Assembly: GCF_051380735.1 (NCBI RefSeq)
Contig: NZ_JBNYXQ010000005.1
Span: 248,001 to 312,000 of the forward strand
Reading direction: 5' to 3'
Source of the DNA: Janthinobacterium sp051380735
Lineage (GTDB): Bacteria > Pseudomonadota > Gammaproteobacteria > Burkholderiales > Burkholderiaceae_D
DNA: 64,000 nt
This document shows positions 36,067 through 45,784 of this stretch, in pieces; within the stretch, counting starts at the first letter, position 1; each line of letters starts with the position of its first letter. Position numbers and translations under genes: made by a program. Below the pieces are notes generated by a model. The model ran no database searches. It saw only the letters and a list, made by a program, of their open reading frames with translations, and was not told the DNA's origin.

Positions 36067-37779
36067 TCACGGGCACTGCAAGGAGCGCGCCAGGATGGCC
36101 GCACAATCAGTACCGGCGGGCAAGCGACCATAGGCGCCGCCCGGCGCCTGGGCCAGCCGCGAGGCGATAAACGCCGTGGCAACAAAGCATGGTGCGTGGC
36201 GCAGCAGCAAGGCTGCCTGCACCGCCAGCAAGATGCGCTCCGACAAACTGCGTGCGCCAAACTCGTCCGTATCACCCTGCTCCAGAACCTGCAGCAATTG
36301 CGCACGATAGGCAACGAAGACCGCATCCGCATCGCCAGCCAGCGCCAGTTCCGCCGCCAGTGCCGCACGTGCGGCCGGCGAGCGGGCCAGCGCGCGCAGC
36401 ACGTCCAGGCACATCACATTGCCCGATCCTTCCCAGATCGAGTTGACAGGTAATTCGCGGTACAGGCGTGCCAGCGGCGCCTCCTCCACGTAGCCGGTGC
36501 CGCCCACCACTTCCATCGCCTCAAAGCCGAAGCCGGGCCCGCGCTTGCAGATCCAGTATTTGCCGGCCGGCGTCAGCACGCGCGCCAGCGCTGCCTGTTC
36601 CTGATTGTCTTTCTCGTCAAAGCAGCGCGCCAGGCGCAGCGCAAACACCGTGGCCGCTTCCGATTCCAGCGCCAGGTCGGCCAGCACGTTCTGCATCAAC
36701 GGCTGTTCAGCCAGCGTCTTGCCAAAGGCCATGCGCTGGCGCGCGTGGTGCAGCGCCTGGCTGAAGGCAGCGCGCATCATGCCGGTGCTGCCCAGCACGC
36801 AATCGAGGCGCGTATGGCTGGCCATTTCGATGATAGTCGGTATGCCCCTGCCGGCCTCGCCGACCCGCCAGCCAAAGGCGCCGGCAAACTCCACTTCGGC
36901 AGAGGCATTCGAACGGTTGCCCAGCTTGTCTTTCAGGCGCTGCACACGAATGGCGTTGCGGCTGCCGTCGGGCAAGTATCGCGGCAGAAAGAAGCACGAC
37001 AGGCCCGCAGTACCTTCCTGCGCCAGGATCAGATGGGCGTCGCTTTGCGGCGCCGAGAAAAACCACTTATGGCCGACGATGCGGCAAGCGTTGGGTGCCT
37101 CGTCGCCGAACAGCGCTTGTGCCTCCAGCACAGGCAGCGCTTCGGCGATGGTGGTATTGCTGCGCACATCGGAGCCGCCCTGCTTTTCCGTCATGCCCAT
37201 GCCAATCAGCGCGCCGCGCTTTTGCTCGACCGGCAAGGAACGGGGATCATATTCACGGGAAAGGATTTTCGGCAGCCAGCGCTGCAGTATCTGCGGCAAA
37301 CCCGTGGCCTGGCGCAGCGCCGGCACCGAGGCAAACGTCATTGTGACCGGACACTGCGCGCCGTTTTCCAGCTGCCCTACTAATATGTAGGCGGCGGCAC
37401 GCGCCACATGGGCCCCGGTCCCGGTCCCGGTCCCGGTCCCGGCGTCCGACCACGGCGCCGCGTGCAGTCCGGCGCCTATCAGCACTTCCATCAGGCCATG
37501 CCAGGCCGGGTGGAATTCCACTTCGTCGATGCGCCGCCCGCTGCGGTCGAACTGATGCAATTGCGGGCCATGCACATTGGCCAGCAGCGCCAGCGCGATC
37601 AGCTCGGCACTTCCCAGCCGTTCACCCAAGGCATCGAGCCCGTTGGATGCTGCCTCACCGCCTTCGCGCCGCACCGCCTCCTGCAACGCCAGATCGCAGG
37701 CAAACAGGTTGATGTTCTCGAAAGGGGTAGCCTGGTTGAACACTTCATGCGTATTTTCCTGCAGATGGCAAGCATTCAT
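36067..37779 (-). CDS. aidB: Acyl-CoA dehydrogenase family protein, AidB-like
   Basis: A 570-residue flavoprotein that matches E. coli AidB, recalled motif by motif: HEVFNQATPFENINLFACD, FHPAWHGLMEVL, GMGMTEKQGGSDVRSNT, GHKWFFSAPQSDAHL, RLKDKLGNRSNAS and LPVNSIWEGSGNVMCLDVLRAL. AidB is induced in the adaptive response to alkylation and binds DNA. An in-frame GT repeat (SDAGTGTGTGTGAH, residues about 112-122) is inserted in the N-terminal part and is made by a CCCGGT tract. No ada gene is in the window. Confidence 0.92.
   Translation of the reverse strand: MNACHLQENTHEVFNQATPFENINLFACDLALQEAVRREGGEAASNGLDALGERLGSAELIALALLANVHGPQLHQFDRSGRRIDEVEFHPAWHGLMEVLIGAGLHAAPWSDAGTGTGTGTGAHVARAAAYILVGQLENGAQCPVTMTFASVPALRQATGLPQILQRWLPKILSREYDPRSLPVEQKRGALIGMGMTEKQGGSDVRSNTTIAEALPVLEAQALFGDEAPNACRIVGHKWFFSAPQSDAHLILAQEGTAGLSCFFLPRYLPDGSRNAIRVQRLKDKLGNRSNASAEVEFAGAFGWRVGEAGRGIPTIIEMASHTRLDCVLGSTGMMRAAFSQALHHARQRMAFGKTLAEQPLMQNVLADLALESEAATVFALRLARCFDEKDNQEQAALARVLTPAGKYWICKRGPGFGFEAMEVVGGTGYVEEAPLARLYRELPVNSIWEGSGNVMCLDVLRALARSPAARAALAAELALAGDADAVFVAYRAQLLQVLEQGDTDEFGARSLSERILLAVQAALLLRHAPCFVATAFIASRLAQAPGGAYGRLPAGTDCAAILARSLQCP
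37414..37442. repeat. Hexanucleotide repeat CCCGGT within aidB
   Basis: Four complete CCCGGT units and a partial fifth encode Gly-Thr dipeptides on the minus strand. Unit changes keep the reading frame. Confidence 0.85.
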
Positions 37780-38161
37780 GGCGGTTCCTCATTGCGGTTT
37801 GCTATCATGGCACACTGGTCTGGCAGGTGGCACGACATGGCGCCTGCCTGCTTGCGAGACTAGCGCAAAGGCATGGCCGCGGCAAGCGTGACGCCGGTGA
37901 GGCCATGCATTCAAGATGAACAACACTCTTTACATTACTTGAAGCAATGTTGCTCAATTTCATGTTTTTGCCTGGTTTTCAATGATACATTCCCTATAAA
38001 TCGGGTTCCGGCGAGAAGGCCAGGCGATTGATCGCTGCCCTCCCGACAGGGTTCCCATTACCAGGCGTATTGCCTATGAGGCAGCGCGCCATGCGCAATG
38101 ATTTTGCTTGCCGCAATGCGCATAGTTGGGCGGCAGCACTGATAAAGGTAAAACCAGCACG
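37780..38161. other. Intergenic region between aidB and the PAS-GGDEF-EAL gene
   Basis: A 382-base gap with no supported gene. 37910-38000 is AT-rich and holds the small palindrome AGCAA-TG-TTGCT and TATAAA at 37994, the likely promoter zone of the signalling gene. The part after 38000 is GC-rich with imperfect inverted repeats around ATGCGCA. Confidence 0.4.
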
Positions 38162-39901
38162 ATGTTTTCCAGTACCCCATCCGCCGCCCACCGCGACACA
38201 CGCCACGAACTGGACAACCTCATGGAAGAGGCAGGCGATATCGTGTTCCGGCTCGATGCGGACGGCCTGATCCTGTTTGCCAGCAAGCGCGCCGCCAACC
38301 TGTTCGCTGCACCGACCGGCCTGGTCGGGCATTTTCTGCCTTCACTGGCGGCCGAAGCATCGCGCGCCGCACTGCAGGCGGCCCTGCAAGACGCGCTCGA
38401 AGTACCGGGCCGGCTGGAAGTACGGCTGCACACGCCGGAACAGGAAATCTGGTTCGAGCTGCGTTTGTCGTCCTACGCCAACCATGCCGGCATGGTCGAA
38501 TTGCTGGTGGTCGGGCGCGAGACCTCGGCCCAGCACAATACGGAAGAGCGGCTGCGCCATATGGCCACCCACGACGCCTTGACGGGCTTGCCGAACCGGC
38601 TGCTGCTGTCGGACCGCATCCGCATGGTGATTTCCCAGGCGGCACGCTCGGGTCAGGGTTTTTCGGTCGCCACCATCGGTCTCGACGGCTTCAAGAAGGT
38701 CAATGATGGCCTGGGCCACCCGGTTGGCGACGCCGTGCTGCGCCTGGCTGCGGCCCGCCTGCGCAAGACCCTGCGCGACAGCGATACCCTGGCGCGCGCC
38801 GGCGGCGATGAATTCGTCGCCGTACTGCCCGGCAGCGCCACCGATGCGCAGATCAAGCTCGTTACCGGCCGCTTGCTGGCCACCCTGCAGGCGCCGTTCG
38901 AAGTCGATGGCCACACGATCTACGTGGGCGCCTCGGTCGGCGTGTCGATTTATCCGCTGCACGCAGAAGACGAAGTACGCCTGGTCGTGCTGGCCGACGC
39001 GGCCATGTCGCGCGCCAAGGAAACCGGCAAGGCGCGCTGCCTGATCTACAGCCCACGCCTGAACGGCCCATCCGAACACGATATTTCGCTCGAAGCAGCG
39101 ATGTTCCAGGCGGTGCGCGAAGGCGAATTTTTGCTGTATTACCAGCCCATTGTCGACGCGCGCACGCGCCAGATCCAGGGCTTCGAGACGCTGATGCGCT
39201 GGAAGCACCCGACACTGGGCCTGGTGCCGCCGGTGCGCTTTATCCCGATCGCCGAAGCCAATGGCCTGATCAACCTGCTGGGCGCCTGGGCGCTGAAAGC
39301 GGCCTGCGTACAACTGCGACAGTTTCAGGAGGTGGCGCGGCGCCACCTGTATATTTCGGTCAATATCAGCCCGCGCCAGTTCCGCAACGATAAATTCCTC
39401 GACGTGCTGGACGACGCGCTGGCTTTTTCCGGCCTGTCCGGCGAAAACCTGGTGCTGGAAATTACCGAAGGCACGCTGATGATCGACCCGGTGCACGCCG
39501 AGGCGATCCTGGTCAAGATGACGGAGCGCAACGCGCGCATCGCCATCGATGACTTCGGCACCGGCTACTCCTCGCTGGCCTATCTGAAACGCTTTCCCAT
39601 TTCGGTGCTGAAGATAGACCGTACTTTCATCAAGGACTTGCCCGAATCGAGCAAGGACGCCGCCATCTGCAACACCATACTTGACCTGGCCAAGCACCTG
39701 AACCTGTCGGTAGTGGCGGAAGGCGTGGAAACTGAAGAACAAATGCATTTCATCGAATCACGCGGCTGCCATTATGTGCAGGGCTACCTGACCGGCAAAC
39801 CGATGCCCGCCCACGCGGCTCTCGCGGCCTTGAGCGAAACAACCTATGCGGCGCTGGTGACAGCGACGCCTGCCCAGGAACCGCACGGAGGTGTGCAATG
39901 A
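38162..39901 (+). CDS. PAS-GGDEF-EAL cyclic-di-GMP protein
   Basis: A 579-residue cytoplasmic signalling protein. A PAS-like domain spans about 15-120, a GGDEF domain about 130-295 with intact GGDEF (214-218), substrate motif FKKVNDGLGHPVGD and an RxxD inhibitory site five residues before. The EAL domain (about 308-560) has ETL instead of EAL at 342-344 but keeps NISPRQF, DDFGTGYSSL and EGVET, so phosphodiesterase activity is plausible. The ATG at 38162 is used; a TTG further up is possible. It overlaps the HDOD gene by four bases. Confidence 0.9.
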   Translation: MFSSTPSAAHRDTRHELDNLMEEAGDIVFRLDADGLILFASKRAANLFAAPTGLVGHFLPSLAAEASRAALQAALQDALEVPGRLEVRLHTPEQEIWFELRLSSYANHAGMVELLVVGRETSAQHNTEERLRHMATHDALTGLPNRLLLSDRIRMVISQAARSGQGFSVATIGLDGFKKVNDGLGHPVGDAVLRLAAARLRKTLRDSDTLARAGGDEFVAVLPGSATDAQIKLVTGRLLATLQAPFEVDGHTIYVGASVGVSIYPLHAEDEVRLVVLADAAMSRAKETGKARCLIYSPRLNGPSEHDISLEAAMFQAVREGEFLLYYQPIVDARTRQIQGFETLMRWKHPTLGLVPPVRFIPIAEANGLINLLGAWALKAACVQLRQFQEVARRHLYISVNISPRQFRNDKFLDVLDDALAFSGLSGENLVLEITEGTLMIDPVHAEAILVKMTERNARIAIDDFGTGYSSLAYLKRFPISVLKIDRTFIKDLPESSKDAAICNTILDLAKHLNLSVVAEGVETEEQMHFIESRGCHYVQGYLTGKPMPAHAALAALSETTYAALVTATPAQEPHGGVQ

Positions 39902-41394
39902 ACCCGGGCCACTACACGGCAGCCACCCAGCTCGGCAGGAACACGCTGGAACTGCTGTGGTCACGCACGCGCCAGCAGGGCGACATGCCCGGCTTTGCCA
40001 AGGCCATCAGCGCCATCCTGGGCGCCATGCGCGGCGAGGACGATCACGCATTCGACATGACGCAAACCGTGCTGTCGGACCCGGTCCTGACGCACAAGGT
40101 GCTGCGCCTGGCCAACAGCGGCATGTATTCGGCTTTTGGCCAGCGCGTCAACACCGTCTCGAAAGCGGTGCTGGTGCTGGGCCTGGACGCCATCGGCCAC
40201 CTGGCGCTGGGCCTGAAACTGATCGAGGAATTGTCGCAGGCAAGGCCGGATTCGGTCAGCGCCCATGCCGAGATGGAAAAAGCGGTATTGGCCGGCATGG
40301 TGGCCCAGCAAGTGGCTACCAGCGCAGGCAGCCTGCAGGCCGAACAGGCGGTAGTGTGTTCGATGCTGCATACCCTGGGCCGCATGATGGTCACCTTTTA
40401 CATGGCGGACTATTGGGCACGGCTGCAGGCGCACGACGGACCCGGCAACGAAGCGGCGGCGGCGCCGGAAATTCTCGGCTTGAGCCTGCCCGAAGTGGGC
40501 TATGCCACGGCCGCCCACTGGGGCTTGCCGCAGCACCTGATCGACGGCATGCGCCCGCTGGCGCCGATGCAGGCAGATGAAGTCGTAAGCAGCAGCGATT
40601 GGATGGCCGGCCTGTCAACCATGGCAGCGCGCTGCGCCGATTCGCTGTGGCACGACGACGCCAACGGCGCGGCCGAAGTCCATGCGCTGATCGACGACTA
40701 TGCCGGCATGCTGGGCATGCAGCCTGAAGCCGTACTGGAAGCGGTGGAAAAAGCCAAGGTCATGGCGGCGGCCGACCTCACCATCGCACCACTGTCGAAG
40801 CCGATGGAGCGGCGTGCGCGCCAGTTGGCGTCAACGCGCTTGCGGGCCGAAGGCAACCGCATCCTGCTCGACGGCCTGGCCGACCTGCGTGGCGCCATCG
40901 GCACCGCCAATCCTGGCCAGATGGTGTCAATGGCGCTGGAAACCCTGCACCAGGGCTTTGATTTTTCGCGCTCGGTGGCGTTTGCGCGCAATCACAAGGA
41001 ACAGCTTTACTCGGCGCGCATCTGCATGGGCGAAGGCGCGGCCGAGCTGCAGGACCTGATGGTGTTTGGCGATGTCTATGAGCCGAACGTATTCCATGCG
41101 GCCCTCAGTAGCGACCGCGTGATCTTCATCGACAACGCACGCGACCCGAAATTCGCCGCCAAGCTGCCGCCGTGGTGGAACAGTACCCTGTCCGAGGCAC
41201 GCAGCTTCGTGGTGCTGCCGCTGTCGGCGAACGGCCACCCGACGGGATTTTTGTACGGCGACTGGGACGACAGTTTCCCGCCGATACAGCTGAACCAGAC
41301 GGAGTTCAATCTGATTAACGATATACGGACCTTGCTGGTGCAGTCGGTGGAAATGCGGCACCAGCAGGAGTTGGCGGCGAACAAGGTGGCCTGA
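39898..41394 (+). CDS. HDOD domain protein with C-terminal GAF-like region
   Basis: A 498-residue protein. An HDOD domain occupies roughly 25-240 (MPGFAKAISAILGAMR, VLSDPVLTHKVLRLANS, VLVLGLDAIGHLALGL), which is a catalytically inactive HD-like regulatory fold. The last 170 residues look like a GAF domain (LETLHQGFDFSRSVAFARN, ARSFVVLPLSANGHPTGFLYGDWD). GGAGG precedes the ATG, which overlaps the upstream stop, so it is coupled to the GGDEF-EAL gene and is likely its partner in c-di-GMP signalling. Confidence 0.85.
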   Translation: MNPGHYTAATQLGRNTLELLWSRTRQQGDMPGFAKAISAILGAMRGEDDHAFDMTQTVLSDPVLTHKVLRLANSGMYSAFGQRVNTVSKAVLVLGLDAIGHLALGLKLIEELSQARPDSVSAHAEMEKAVLAGMVAQQVATSAGSLQAEQAVVCSMLHTLGRMMVTFYMADYWARLQAHDGPGNEAAAAPEILGLSLPEVGYATAAHWGLPQHLIDGMRPLAPMQADEVVSSSDWMAGLSTMAARCADSLWHDDANGAAEVHALIDDYAGMLGMQPEAVLEAVEKAKVMAAADLTIAPLSKPMERRARQLASTRLRAEGNRILLDGLADLRGAIGTANPGQMVSMALETLHQGFDFSRSVAFARNHKEQLYSARICMGEGAAELQDLMVFGDVYEPNVFHAALSSDRVIFIDNARDPKFAAKLPPWWNSTLSEARSFVVLPLSANGHPTGFLYGDWDDSFPPIQLNQTEFNLINDIRTLLVQSVEMRHQQELAANKVA

Positions 41395-41423
41395 TGCTGC
41401 TGGCTTTCACCCCAACGGCAAAA

Positions 41424-41493
41424 TCTGGGGTCAGCCCCCCTCGCCCGCTAACAATGAACTCTGTGTTTGCGGCATTGAGGGTCTGATCCCGGC
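41424..41493. repeat. Degenerate REP-like pair (GGGTC/GACCC type)
   Basis: GGGGTCAGCCCC and GGGTCTGATCCC lie about 40 bases apart in inverted orientation in the gap after the HDOD gene. They resemble the better preserved palindromes at 62.4 kb. Confidence 0.45.
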
Positions 41494-41500
41494 AGTAAAA

Positions 41501-42595
41501 TTACCTCAACTTCGGCGTCGAAACAGTCACATCGCCGCACTGCGCGCGATGCATCAAAGCATGGTCGATCAGCACCAGCGCCAGCATCGCTTCGGCGATC
41601 GGCGTGGCGCGGATGCCGACACAGGGGTCGTGGCGGCCAAACGTTTCCACCATCACGGGATTGCCCTCTTTATCGATCGAACGGCGCGGCGTGCGGATCG
41701 ACGAGGTCGGCTTGATGGCGATCGAGACGCTGATGTCCTGCCCCGTCGAAATACCGCCAAGCACGCCGCCGGCGTTATTGCCGACAAAGCCTTCCGGCGT
41801 CAGTTCGTCGCCATGCTCCGAACCTTTTTGCGCCACCGAATCGAAACCGGCGCCGATTTCCACGCCCTTGACCGCATTGATGCCCATCATCGCGTAGGCG
41901 ATATCGGCATCGAGCTTGTCGTAGATCGGCTGGCCCAGGCCTACCGGCACGTTCTGTGCAATCACGTCGATACGGGCGCCGATGGAGTCGCCGTCGCGGC
42001 GCAACTGATCCATCGCCTGTTCCATGCTGGCGATCAGCGCGGCGTCATCGCTGGCAGCAAAGAAGGGGTTGGCGTGCACATGCTCCCACGACTGGAACGG
42101 CACCGCGATATTGCCCAGCTGGCTCATGCAGCCCCTGAAGGTGGTGCCGTATTGCTGCAGCAGCCACTTCTTGGCGATCGCTGCCGCACCTACCACTGGC
42201 GCCGTCAGGCGCGCCGAGGAACGGCCACCGCCGCGCGGGTCGCGCACGCCGTACTTGTGCCAGTAAGTGTAGTCGGCGTGGCCCGGGCGGAAGCTCTCGG
42301 CGATATTGCCGTAGTCCTTGCTGCGCTGGTCTTCATTGCGGATCAGCAGGGCGATCGGCGTGCCGGTGGTCACACCCTGATACACGCCCGACAGAATTTC
42401 CACCGTATCCGATTCCTGGCGCTGCGTCACGTGGCGCGAGGTGCCTGGCTTGCGGCGGTCCAGCTCGGGCTGGATATCGGCTTCGGACAATACCAGCCCG
42501 GGCGGACAGCCATCGATCACGCAGCCGATGGCAGGACCATGCGATTCGCCGAAAGTGGTAACAGTAAACAGCTTGCCAAAAGAGTTGCCGGACAT
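41501..42595 (-). CDS. aroC: Chorismate synthase
   Basis: A 364-residue enzyme that makes chorismate from EPSP, last step of the shikimate pathway; it needs reduced FMN. Signatures GESHGPAIGCVIDGCPPGL near 12, RPGHADYTYWHKYGVRDPRGGGRSSAR near 104-130 and the C-terminal RHDPCVGIRATPIAEAMLALVL are present. The family is 350-390 residues. A single-gene unit divergent from the REC-DUF3369 gene. Confidence 0.98.
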   Translation of the reverse strand: MSGNSFGKLFTVTTFGESHGPAIGCVIDGCPPGLVLSEADIQPELDRRKPGTSRHVTQRQESDTVEILSGVYQGVTTGTPIALLIRNEDQRSKDYGNIAESFRPGHADYTYWHKYGVRDPRGGGRSSARLTAPVVGAAAIAKKWLLQQYGTTFRGCMSQLGNIAVPFQSWEHVHANPFFAASDDAALIASMEQAMDQLRRDGDSIGARIDVIAQNVPVGLGQPIYDKLDADIAYAMMGINAVKGVEIGAGFDSVAQKGSEHGDELTPEGFVGNNAGGVLGGISTGQDISVSIAIKPTSSIRTPRRSIDKEGNPVMVETFGRHDPCVGIRATPIAEAMLALVLIDHALMHRAQCGDVTVSTPKLR

Positions 42596-42881
42596 AGTAG
42601 GGAATATGGAAGACTGGAAAACGCCATTCTACCAGCCCACGCCCCGCCCTGCCCCGGCTACAGCCTGGCCGCCACAAAGTTTCAGCAGAAAATGTGAAGC
42701 AACAGTTACAATCATGCAAAACTGAAAATATTGCCGCAATGATTAAGACTAAAAAAAAATTTTGCCTTGTTAAATCGCTATATACTTGGCTCAGGACAGC
42801 TGGAAAAATGGCCGGCCGCCGATGTCGCGCCCTGTGCTTGCCGATATGCCTACCTCACTGAGCTCTGGAGAAGTTAACTAC

Positions 42882-45143
42882 ATGCCCGCACCGATCACCC
42901 CCCTTGATGCCGACAAGGACGATCACGACGACCTGGTATTCCTTGACGAGCAGCCTGCCGCACCGGCCGATACCAGTGCACGCAGCGTATGGCGGGTGAT
43001 GATCATCGACGACGATGAAGACGTCCATTCCACCACCACTTTTGCACTCGGCAACCTGGAAATGCAGCACCGACCGCTCGAGTTCGTGCATGCCTATTCG
43101 GCCGGCCAGGCGCGCGAATTGCTCAAGCATGAAAGCGATATTGCCGTCATCCTGCTCGACGTGGTGATGGAACAGGACGACGCCGGCCTGCATCTGGTGC
43201 GCCATATCCGCGAAACGCTGAAGATGAGCGATGTACGCATCATCCTGCGCACCGGCCAGCCCGGCTATGCGCCGGAAATCGACGCCATCCGCGATTTCGA
43301 CATCAACGACTACAAGACCAAGTCCGAGCTGACCCGCATCAAGCTGTTTACCACCGTCACGGCAGCCATCCGTTCATACGAGCAGATCTGCTCCATCAGC
43401 AACAGCCGGCGCGGCCTGGACCGCATCGTGCATGCCAGCACCCAACTGATGGCGCTGCACGGCGTGCACAATTTCTCGGCCGGCGTGCTGGCGCAGGTGG
43501 CCGACCTGCTGCAGCTGCATGTCGATGGCGTGCTGTGCACCCAGGAAGTCAATGACAAGGGCAAGCGCAGCCTGCTGGTGTGCGCCCATGCGGGCTGCTT
43601 TTCCGGCATGCAGCACGGCGCCCTGTGCAGCGTGGAAAATCCGCGCATCGCCGCCGCCATCGAGCACGCGCTGATGCAGCGGCGCAATGTGTACGCGCAC
43701 GATTACGCCACGCTGTATTTCGCCGGCAAGTCCAGCCGCGATTCGGCTGCCTACCTGCTGCTGCCGCGCCCCTTGACGGCGATCGAGGAAAGCCTGCTCG
43801 AGGTATTTTGCAGCAATGTCGCCGTCGGCCTGGACAATGTGGAGCTGGTAAGCCACCTGCATAACGCGGCGTTTTATGACCAGCTGTCGAAGTTGCCGAA
43901 CCGAACCCGCCTGGTGGAAATCCTCGACGTGACGCTGGCCGGTCCGGCCCGCGACGACGCCACGCTATGCCTGGTCGATCTAGACCATTTTGCCGAAACC
44001 AACGATGCGCTGGGCCACAAGTTCGGCGACCTGCTGCTGGTGGCCGTCGCGGAGCGGCTGCAAACCAGGCTGGGCTCGCAGCTGACGGTGGCGCGCCTGG
44101 GCGGCGATATCTTTTGCGTGCTGGGCGACGCCATTCAGGTCAATCCGGCCCAGATCCTGGCCTTGTTCCAGACGCCGTTCAGCATCGACGGCCAGGACGT
44201 GCAACTGTCGGCCACCCTGGGCCTGGTGCGTCTGGGCGAACATGGCGGCACCGGCGCCGATGCGCTGAAGGACGCCGACATCGCGCTGAAACGCGCCAAG
44301 ACCCAGCAGCGCGCCGGCCACTTCTATTTTTCGCGCAGCATGGGCATCGAGATCCGCGAGCGGGTGCGCATGATGCATGCGCTGCGCACCGGGTTTGCGC
44401 AAGGCCAGCTGTTTGTCGTCTACCAGCCGCAGATCGACCTGTCGACGCGCCGCCCGGTGGGCGCCGAAGCGCTGCTGCGCTGGCAGACGCCGGACGGCAA
44501 GTTCATCTCGCCCGACCGCTTTATCCCGATCGCCGAATATTCTGGCATCATCATCGACCTTGGCGAATGGGTGCTGCGCACCGCCTGCCATGAACTGGTG
44601 CGGTTGCGCGAGCAGGGCCACCGCAATTTCGTCATGTCGGTCAATGTGTCGCAGGTGCAGTTCCGCCATCCGCTGTTTCTCGACATGCTGCGCACCGCAC
44701 TGGAAGACACGCAGGCGCCGCCCGAATTCATCGAGCTGGAAATCACCGAGTCGATGGCCATGGAAGAGCCGGACCTGCTGATCAAGATGCTGTGGCAGAT
44801 CAAGCAGACGGGCGTGAGCATCGCCATCGACGACTTCGGCACGGGCTTTTCATCGCTGTCCTACCTGCAGCGGCTGCAGGTGGACCGGCTGAAGATCGAC
44901 CGCGCTTTTGTGACGGAAATCACGGGATCGGCGCGCGGCAGCAGCATCGCCGAGATGGTGATACAGCTGGGCCGCAACCTGGGCCTGGCGGTGATCGCCG
45001 AAGGTGTGGAAGACGAGCGCCAGGCGCAGATCCTGCAGTCGCTCGGTTGTCCGATGGCCCAGGGCTTTTTGTTCGCGCGGCCGATGACGGCCGATGCGCT
45101 GGTCAGTTGGCTCAGCAATGACGCAATGCAGGGCGCTGCCTGA
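42882..45143 (+). CDS. REC-DUF3369-GGDEF-EAL response regulator
   Basis: A 753-residue cytoplasmic signalling protein. A receiver domain (about 36-160) has the acidic pair D43-D45 and the phosphorylated Asp near 93 (LLDVVM); DUF3369 covers about 180-330; then a GGDEF domain in which GGDEF is GGDIF, so cyclase activity is probably lost; then an EAL domain with intact EALLRW, NVSQVQF, DDFGTGFSSL and EGVED. It should act as a c-di-GMP phosphodiesterase controlled by phosphorylation. The start at 42882 has GGAGAAG eight bases upstream. No kinase is adjacent. Confidence 0.92.
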   Translation: MPAPITPLDADKDDHDDLVFLDEQPAAPADTSARSVWRVMIIDDDEDVHSTTTFALGNLEMQHRPLEFVHAYSAGQARELLKHESDIAVILLDVVMEQDDAGLHLVRHIRETLKMSDVRIILRTGQPGYAPEIDAIRDFDINDYKTKSELTRIKLFTTVTAAIRSYEQICSISNSRRGLDRIVHASTQLMALHGVHNFSAGVLAQVADLLQLHVDGVLCTQEVNDKGKRSLLVCAHAGCFSGMQHGALCSVENPRIAAAIEHALMQRRNVYAHDYATLYFAGKSSRDSAAYLLLPRPLTAIEESLLEVFCSNVAVGLDNVELVSHLHNAAFYDQLSKLPNRTRLVEILDVTLAGPARDDATLCLVDLDHFAETNDALGHKFGDLLLVAVAERLQTRLGSQLTVARLGGDIFCVLGDAIQVNPAQILALFQTPFSIDGQDVQLSATLGLVRLGEHGGTGADALKDADIALKRAKTQQRAGHFYFSRSMGIEIRERVRMMHALRTGFAQGQLFVVYQPQIDLSTRRPVGAEALLRWQTPDGKFISPDRFIPIAEYSGIIIDLGEWVLRTACHELVRLREQGHRNFVMSVNVSQVQFRHPLFLDMLRTALEDTQAPPEFIELEITESMAMEEPDLLIKMLWQIKQTGVSIAIDDFGTGFSSLSYLQRLQVDRLKIDRAFVTEITGSARGSSIAEMVIQLGRNLGLAVIAEGVEDERQAQILQSLGCPMAQGFLFARPMTADALVSWLSNDAMQGAA

Positions 45144-45164
45144 CAGGGTCACTGTCCAGACGAC

Positions 45165-45188
45165 AACGCCGGCAATGCCGGCGTTTTT
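45165..45188 (+). terminator. Terminator after the REC-DUF3369-EAL gene
   Basis: AACGCCGGC pairs with GCCGGCGTT around loop AAT and is followed by T residues, 21 bases past the stop. Confidence 0.85.
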
Positions 45189-45215
45189 CATGCTGTGCTG
45201 GACCAGGCGCTTCGC

Positions 45216-45662
45216 TCAGTCCGGCGTTTCGGCCGGCCAGTCGCGGATATACGCTTTCAGCATCTGGTTCTCGAAGCTTTGCGCTTCGAGCACGGCGCGC
45301 GCCACGTCATAGAAGGAAATCACGCCCAGCAGGGTCTTGGCGTTCATGACCGGCAGGTAGCGCGCATGCTTTTCCAGCATGATGCGGCGTACTTCATTCA
45401 CTTCAGTATCGGGCGTCACGGTGATCGGGTGGTCATCCATATGCTTGCGCACGGTGCCGCCACCGATCTGGCCTGCGTTTTCGTGCAGCGCATTGAGCAC
45501 TTCACGGAAAGTGAGCATGCCGACCAGGTCGCCAAATTCCATCACCACCAGCGAACCGATGTCTTTTTCCGCCATGGTATTGGCCGCATCGAGCAAAGGC
45601 TGGTCCGGCGTTACGGTATAAAGGATATTGCCCTTGACTTGGAGAATTTCAGATACTTTCAT
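45216..45662 (-). CDS. CBS domain pair protein
   Basis: A 148-residue protein of two tandem CBS domains (about 1-62 and 72-128: DIGSLVVMEFGDLVGMLTFREVL and ARYLPVMNAKTLLGVISFYDVA), which bind adenine nucleotides as sensors. No attached enzyme or transporter. It is convergent with the response regulator gene. Its target is unknown. Confidence 0.9.
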   Translation of the reverse strand: MKVSEILQVKGNILYTVTPDQPLLDAANTMAEKDIGSLVVMEFGDLVGMLTFREVLNALHENAGQIGGGTVRKHMDDHPITVTPDTEVNEVRRIMLEKHARYLPVMNAKTLLGVISFYDVARAVLEAQSFENQMLKAYIRDWPAETPD

Positions 45663-45784
45663 ATTGGCCGTCCTGTCCGCGTGGTTGGTATTGTAATTGT
45701 TCTCGCCCTGTTTTGGGACTGTAGCCTATGCTTGCCGAAAAATCCAGCATTGCCGTCAATCAAATCGAGCACGAAACAATAAGC

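Noticed and set aside
42760..42786. Promoter-like TTGTTA and TATACT upstream of the REC-DUF3369 gene
   Set aside because: The spacing between possible -35 and -10 boxes is far from 17 bases.
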